From NCBI GenBank assembly GCA_020627645.1, contig JAHDGN010000183.1, forward strand, positions 1 through 6,767: 6,767 nt of DNA, given 5' to 3'. Origin of the DNA: Akkermansiaceae bacterium (lineage in GTDB: Bacteria > Verrucomicrobiota > Verrucomicrobiia > Verrucomicrobiales > Akkermansiaceae). Numbering within the stretch: the stretch's first letter is position 1; each line of letters starts with the position of its first letter. The notes below the pieces were generated by a model, which was not told where the DNA came from, did not search any database, and saw only the letters and a list, made by a program, of their open reading frames with translations. Below, one piece after another: positions 5,568 to 6,767 of this stretch. Position numbers and translations under genes: made by a program.

Positions 5568-6767
5568 AATCTCCGCTCCCAAATTCGCTTCACCTCCATC
5601 ACCACCTCCTCCACCCCTACCTCACCTCCCCCACCTCCAAAAACCAATCGCTCATACCCAGCCACCGCCCGCTCACCCTCCTCTCCCAATAACTTTCTTA
5701 ACCAGCCCCCCATCGTCTCACCCCGCCCCCTAGGTCCAGCCCTCCGCTCCAACCAACGCTCCAGCTTCCTCAACTGATTGCGCTCTTTCACCATCCTCTC
5801 CCAATCTCCCACCCGACTCCGCCCCTTCCCTCTCCCCAAATACAACTTCAACAACATCACCACCACTCCCACCAAAAGCACCAAACCCAAAACCGCAAAA
5901 AACCATCCCAAAAAACCCGAACGCCCCATCCACACCGAAACCATCACCTTCACCCCCTGCCACCAATCCTTCACCCCCTGAAACCAAGAGCCCTCATCCG
6001 TCGACTCCTCCCACCCAGGCGGAGTCAAATCAACATCCACCCACCTTCCACCTCGACAACGCTCAACCAATCGCTCCCCACTCCCCTCTTCCACCCATTT
6101 CCCTCCCACATACACCTGCACCCACGCATGAGCATGCCTCCCCCGTAACACCCACTCCCGTCCCCCGCTCTTCTCACTCACCGCATAACCAATCACATAA
6201 CGACAAGGAATGCCCAACCTCCTCAGCGCCAAAGCCGCCCCCCCCGCAAAATACTCACAATGACCCACCTTCGTCTCCATCAAAAATTCCGACATCGGAG
6301 CCATTCTCGAAGTCCCCCGCAACATCAACGAATACCGAAACCTCTCCAAAAAAGCCCTCCTCAAAACCTGCACCACCTCTTCCACCTCCTCCTCCGAATA
6401 ATCCACCAACTCATCCCCCCGTCTCTCCAACCCCAACTCCCCCAAAAAACCATCCACCCCCTCCACCTCAGCCAATGGAACCTCCACATCCACCCTTGTC
6501 GGATCCAACCCCACCCCCCTCTCATCCCAACGCGCAACCACCCCAAAGTCCGCCCCCTTCGCCTCGGGCTGCTCCACCCGAACCGCCCCCAGCGAATGAA
6601 ACGAAACCCCATCCGCAGGTAAATCCAACACCTTCATCGTCCCCTTCAAATGAGGCAACAAATCACCCGACTTCACCATCCCTCGCAAACTACCCCTCGC
6701 CCCACCACGAACAACCCCCACCCACCAATCCCCGCCACCCTCACCAACATTTCGAAATCCCCCACGC
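5549..6767 (-). CDS. Transglutaminase-like membrane-anchored protein, 5' end outside window
   Basis: The C-terminal 405 residues of a transglutaminase-like (papain-fold) protein; the frame stays open to the right edge, so the start lies outside. The triad is visible, numbered from the edge: Cys170 in GHCEYFAGGAALALRRLG, His213 in RHAHAWVQV, Asp246 in DVDLTPPGW. Upstream, FRYSLMLRGT and SEFLMETKVGHCEYF match bacterial TgpA-like proteins, in which this domain sits outside the membrane. A transmembrane helix is at about 285-308 (GWFFAVLGLVLLVGVVVMLLK), followed by a basic, probably cytoplasmic tail of about 95 residues with Arg/Glu-rich helices (RNQLRKLERWLERR), resembling the DUF4129-type tail of such proteins. 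His-to-Asp spacing is 33 residues, larger than the roughly 15-17 I expect, because of an extra segment between GGKWVEE and GGRWVDVD. The substrate is unknown; envelope protein crosslinking or proteolysis is plausible. The last five codons form the distal arm of the neighbouring terminator. Confidence 0.85.
   Translation of the reverse strand, partial: RGGFRNVGEGGGDWWVGVVRGGARGSLRGMVKSGDLLPHLKGTMKVLDLPADGVSFHSLGAVRVEQPEAKGADFGVVARWDERGVGLDPTRVDVEVPLAEVEGVDGFLGELGLERRGDELVDYSEEEVEEVVQVLRRAFLERFRYSLMLRGTSRMAPMSEFLMETKVGHCEYFAGGAALALRRLGIPCRYVIGYAVSEKSGGREWVLRGRHAHAWVQVYVGGKWVEEGSGERLVERCRGGRWVDVDLTPPGWEESTDEGSWFQGVKDWWQGVKVMVSVWMGRSGFLGWFFAVLGLVLLVGVVVMLLKLYLGRGKGRSRVGDWERMVKERNQLRKLERWLERRAGPRGRGETMGGWLRKLLGEEGERAVAGYERLVFGGGGGEVGVEEVVMEVKRIWERRLKNPQA

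Noticed and set aside
6260..6622. 120-codon plus-strand ORF rich in His, Pro and Leu
   Set aside because: It is antisense to the transglutaminase catalytic domain, whose Cys, His and Asp motifs are all present on the minus strand.

Overview
The window looks like chromosomal DNA from a Verrucomicrobiota-type bacterium. This rests on a TIGR02597-type secreted protein, a PEP-CTERM surface protein and a DUF5069 protein occurring together, a combination familiar from that phylum. The assignment is recalled family knowledge, not a search result. The minus-strand genes are strongly purine-rich on their coding strand (many GGG, GTG and AGG codons), and the long Pro/Ser-rich open frames opposite them are artefacts of that bias.

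Layout, left to right. (1) 1-662, minus: the N-terminal part of a COG2509-like FAD-dependent dehydrogenase. It runs off the left edge and is broken by two closely spaced indels in its most conserved motif. (2) 663-867: a short divergent intergenic region with a direct repeat and a small hairpin. (3) 868-1887 and 1965-2552, plus: two exported proteins in tandem, a TIGR02597-like protein and a PEP-CTERM protein, ending at a strong TTCG-loop hairpin terminator. (4) 2616-4608, minus: a full-length UvrD/Rep-family DNA helicase converging on that terminator. All its motifs are present, but it is frameshifted at motif III. (5) 4609-5057: a repeat-rich intergenic region with an eight-copy heptamer array (AATCCCT), a second heptamer array (AGCTAAA) and a CTGCG-type dispersed-repeat look-alike. 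(6) 5058-5498, plus: a DUF5069 protein. (7) 5549-6767, minus: a membrane-anchored transglutaminase-like protein, open at the right edge, whose last codons form part of the terminator hairpin of the DUF5069 gene.

The genes do not form one pathway. The only likely functional unit is the secreted pair in (3), probably envelope or matrix proteins; the PEP-CTERM member would need an exosortase encoded elsewhere. The other genes look like independent single-gene transcription units arranged convergently or divergently. I found no mobile element, CRISPR array, tRNA or rRNA, and no convincing new multi-gene system. The points most worth checking are the heptamer array with G-quadruplex potential in the helicase leader, the frameshifts in two otherwise well-conserved genes, and the enlarged catalytic loop of the transglutaminase.
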